Assembly: GCA_021847385.1 (NCBI GenBank)
Contig: JAJZTV010000109.1
Coordinates: 1-6,943 of the forward strand
Direction: 5' to 3'
DNA: 6,943 nt
Origin: Pseudomonadota bacterium
Lineage (GTDB): Bacteria; Pseudomonadota; Gammaproteobacteria; Burkholderiales; Thiobacillaceae
Under the pieces are notes generated by a model. That model saw nothing but the letters and a program-made list of their open reading frames with translations. It was not told the DNA's origin and ran no database searches. The first letter of the stretch is position 1. The number at the start of each line of letters is the position of its first letter. Position numbers and translations under genes: made by a program. Shown here one piece after another: positions 6,129-6,943 of the stretch.

Positions 6129-6715
6129 TGGCGAGCAAACCGGGCGAGCGCAAGCTGCAAATCCTGCAAGTGTTGGCCGAGATGTTGGAGAACCCGCAGG
6201 CGGAAAAGGTCACCACCGCCGGCTTGGCCGCACGGCTCGACGTGTCCGAGGCTGCGCTCTACCGCCACTTCGCGAGCAAGGCCCAGATGTACGAGGGCCT
6301 GATCGAATTCATCGAGGGCACGCTGTTCAGCCTGATCAATAAGCTATCCACCGACGAGACGCGCGGCGTCGAACAGGCGCGCGCCATCCTCGCGCTGCTG
6401 CTCGGCTTCGCCGAAAAGAACCCCGGCATGACCCGGGTGCTGACCGGCGAGGCCCTGGTCAACGAGAACGAGCGCCTGCAAGTGCGGATGAACCAACTGT
6501 TCGACCGGCTGGAGGCCAGCCTGCGCCAGGCCCTGCGCATCGCCGGTACACAGAACGACCTGGCCGAAGGCGTCGATGCCAACGCCGCTGCGAACCTGTG
6601 CCTGAGCTTCATCCACGGCCGCTGGCAGCAGTTCGTCAAGAGCGGCTTCAAGCAGAAGCCGAGCGCGCAGTGGGAAGCGCAGTGGCCGTTGTTGATGCGG
6701 GCGGTGACGCCGTAG
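6128..6715 (+). CDS. slmA: Nucleoid occlusion factor SlmA (TetR family)
   Basis: SlmA binds specific chromosomal sites and, when DNA-bound, antagonises FtsZ polymerisation so that the division septum does not form over the nucleoid. The product has 195 residues (E. coli SlmA has 198). The N-terminal helix-turn-helix spans about residues 29-48 and reads TTAGLAARLDVSEAALYRHF, followed by ASKAQMYEGLIEFIE. This is very close to the SlmA consensus and unlike general TetR repressors. The C-terminal helical dimerisation and FtsZ-binding domain ends with SFIHGRWQQFVKSGFKQKP, also SlmA-like. The start ATG 6128 overlaps the DUF4936 stop (TGATG) and has a good AAAGGGG site. It is the last gene of its unit; dispersed repeats follow the stop at 6713-6715. 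Confidence 0.93.
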   Translation: MASKPGERKLQILQVLAEMLENPQAEKVTTAGLAARLDVSEAALYRHFASKAQMYEGLIEFIEGTLFSLINKLSTDETRGVEQARAILALLLGFAEKNPGMTRVLTGEALVNENERLQVRMNQLFDRLEASLRQALRIAGTQNDLAEGVDANAAANLCLSFIHGRWQQFVKSGFKQKPSAQWEAQWPLLMRAVTP

Positions 6716-6720
6716 CTCCG

Positions 6721-6756
6721 GCCGTCATTCCCACGCAAGTGGGAATCCATAACGGC
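6721..6756. repeat. ATTCCC-N8-GGGAAT hairpin repeat (REP/dRS3-like)
   Basis: ATTCCCAC (6727-6734) and GTGGGAAT (6739-6746) form a perfect 8-bp stem closed by a GCAA tetraloop. An outer 5-bp stem pairs GCCGT (6721-6725) with ACGGC (6752-6756). The 20-base core fits the pattern ATTCCC-N8-GGGAAT of Neisseria dRS3. It also matches the very common GTCATTCCC...GGGAATCCA extragenic repeat of many proteobacteria. It begins 6 bases after the slmA stop and could stabilise or end the slmA mRNA, though no T run follows. Structure is seen directly; repeat-family membership rests on recall. Confidence 0.75.
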
Positions 6757-6761
6757 TGCTG

Positions 6762-6782
6762 TTTGTAGGTTGGCTTTACAAA
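6762..6782. repeat. Short AT-rich inverted repeat
   Basis: TTTGTA (6762-6767) and TACAAA (6777-6782) are perfect inverted copies around a 9-base GGTTGGCTT spacer. The TGTAGGTTGG wording resembles other extragenic repeats of betaproteobacteria. It could be a fragment of a second repeat element; function is unknown. Confidence 0.4.
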
Positions 6783-6836
6783 TAACGCAGGGTTTTTCGT
6801 GCACGGTGGGCCGTTAGCCGGGGCCGCCCGGCAGCG

Positions 6837-6870
6837 GGTTACTTTTCTTGCGCGGCCAAGAAAAGTAACC
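6837..6870. repeat. 14-bp perfect inverted repeat of GGTTACTTTTCTT-type dispersed element
   Basis: GGTTACTTTTCTTG (6837-6850) and CAAGAAAAGTAACC (6857-6870) are exact reverse complements around a 6-base CGCGGC loop. A further pair, CAGCG (6832-6836) and CGCTG (6886-6890), flanks it. The wording, including the following AAAAGAAGGCCGCCCCGCTG, matches a dispersed non-coding repeat that I recall from many beta- and gammaproteobacterial genomes, where it marks the edge of a longer repeated block. No T run follows on either strand, so it is not a standard intrinsic terminator. Confidence 0.75.
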
Positions 6871-6943
6871 AAAAGAAGGCCGCCCCGCTGTCGCCGACAC
6901 CCCCGTGCGCGTCACAGTTGCGCGGGCGGCTCGCCAACTCGCC

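Larger units (their letters stand above)
6716..6943. other. Gene-free repeat mosaic downstream of slmA
   Basis: No credible gene lies in these 228 bases. The left part (about 6749-6800) is visibly more AT-rich than the rest of the window. The region contains three inverted repeats, listed separately, and its right end (CGCGGGCGGCTCGCCAACTCGCC-like, split by codon-free GC-rich sequence) looks like the inside of a dispersed intergenic repeat that continues past the window. Confidence 0.7.

Noticed and set aside
6837..6870. The 14-bp hairpin as intrinsic terminator of slmA
   Set aside because: It lies over 120 bases after the stop and has no T run following on either strand; it is better explained as part of a dispersed repeat.
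6721..6870. CRISPR array
   Set aside because: The inverted repeats differ from one another and there is no regular repeat-spacer pattern.
6259..6872. Minus-strand frames at the 3' end with peptides such as MDSHLRGNDG and WIPTCVGMT
   Set aside because: These peptides are the usual spurious translations of the GTCATTCCC...GGGAATCC repeat and do not represent real proteins.

Overview
The window reads as ordinary chromosome of a GC-rich betaproteobacterium. The strongest pointers are a DUF4936 gene (a family I know essentially from Betaproteobacteria), the N-terminal wording of the heme A synthase, the miaB-phoH-ybeY-corC order, a tRNA with an encoded CCA end, and SlmA. I cannot name the genus. 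No phage, transposase, CRISPR array or defence gene is visible; all protein genes lie on the + strand.

Layout. (1) Bases 2-907 hold the 3' part of a heme A synthase gene (ctaA/COX15) whose first codons lie outside the window. (2) Bases 911-1066 hold a tRNA unit: a near-consensus sigma-70 promoter with a GC-rich discriminator and a complete tRNA with anticodon CAT, best read as elongator Met. (3) Bases 1121-4715 hold a tightly packed four-gene operon, miaB-phoH(ybeZ)-ybeY-corC(ybeX). It combines tRNA thiomethylation with ribosome/RNA maturation factors, and all three gene junctions overlap. The lnt gene that often follows corC is not there. (4) After a gap of about 80 bases, bases 4795-6715 hold a second packed unit, ygfZ-DUF4936-slmA, again with overlapping stop and start codons. 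(5) The last 228 bases (6716-6943) carry no gene. They hold a mosaic of dispersed-repeat elements: an ATTCCC-N8-GGGAAT type hairpin, a short AT-rich inverted repeat, and a 14-bp perfect inverted repeat at the edge of a GGTTACTTTTCTT-type intergenic repeat that appears to run off the end.

How the genes fit together. MiaB is a radical-SAM enzyme with two [4Fe-4S] clusters, and in E. coli its activity depends partly on YgfZ, a folate-binding protein for Fe-S upkeep. Finding both within one 5-kb block, with YbeY and YbeZ for 16S rRNA maturation, makes the region a translation/Fe-S maintenance cluster. It then joins to slmA, which ties cell division to the nucleoid, through a small uncharacterised protein. 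I see no clearly novel system. The most interesting leads are the ygfZ-DUF4936-slmA coupling, two weak SlmA-site-like 12-mers in that same unit, and the terminal repeat mosaic.
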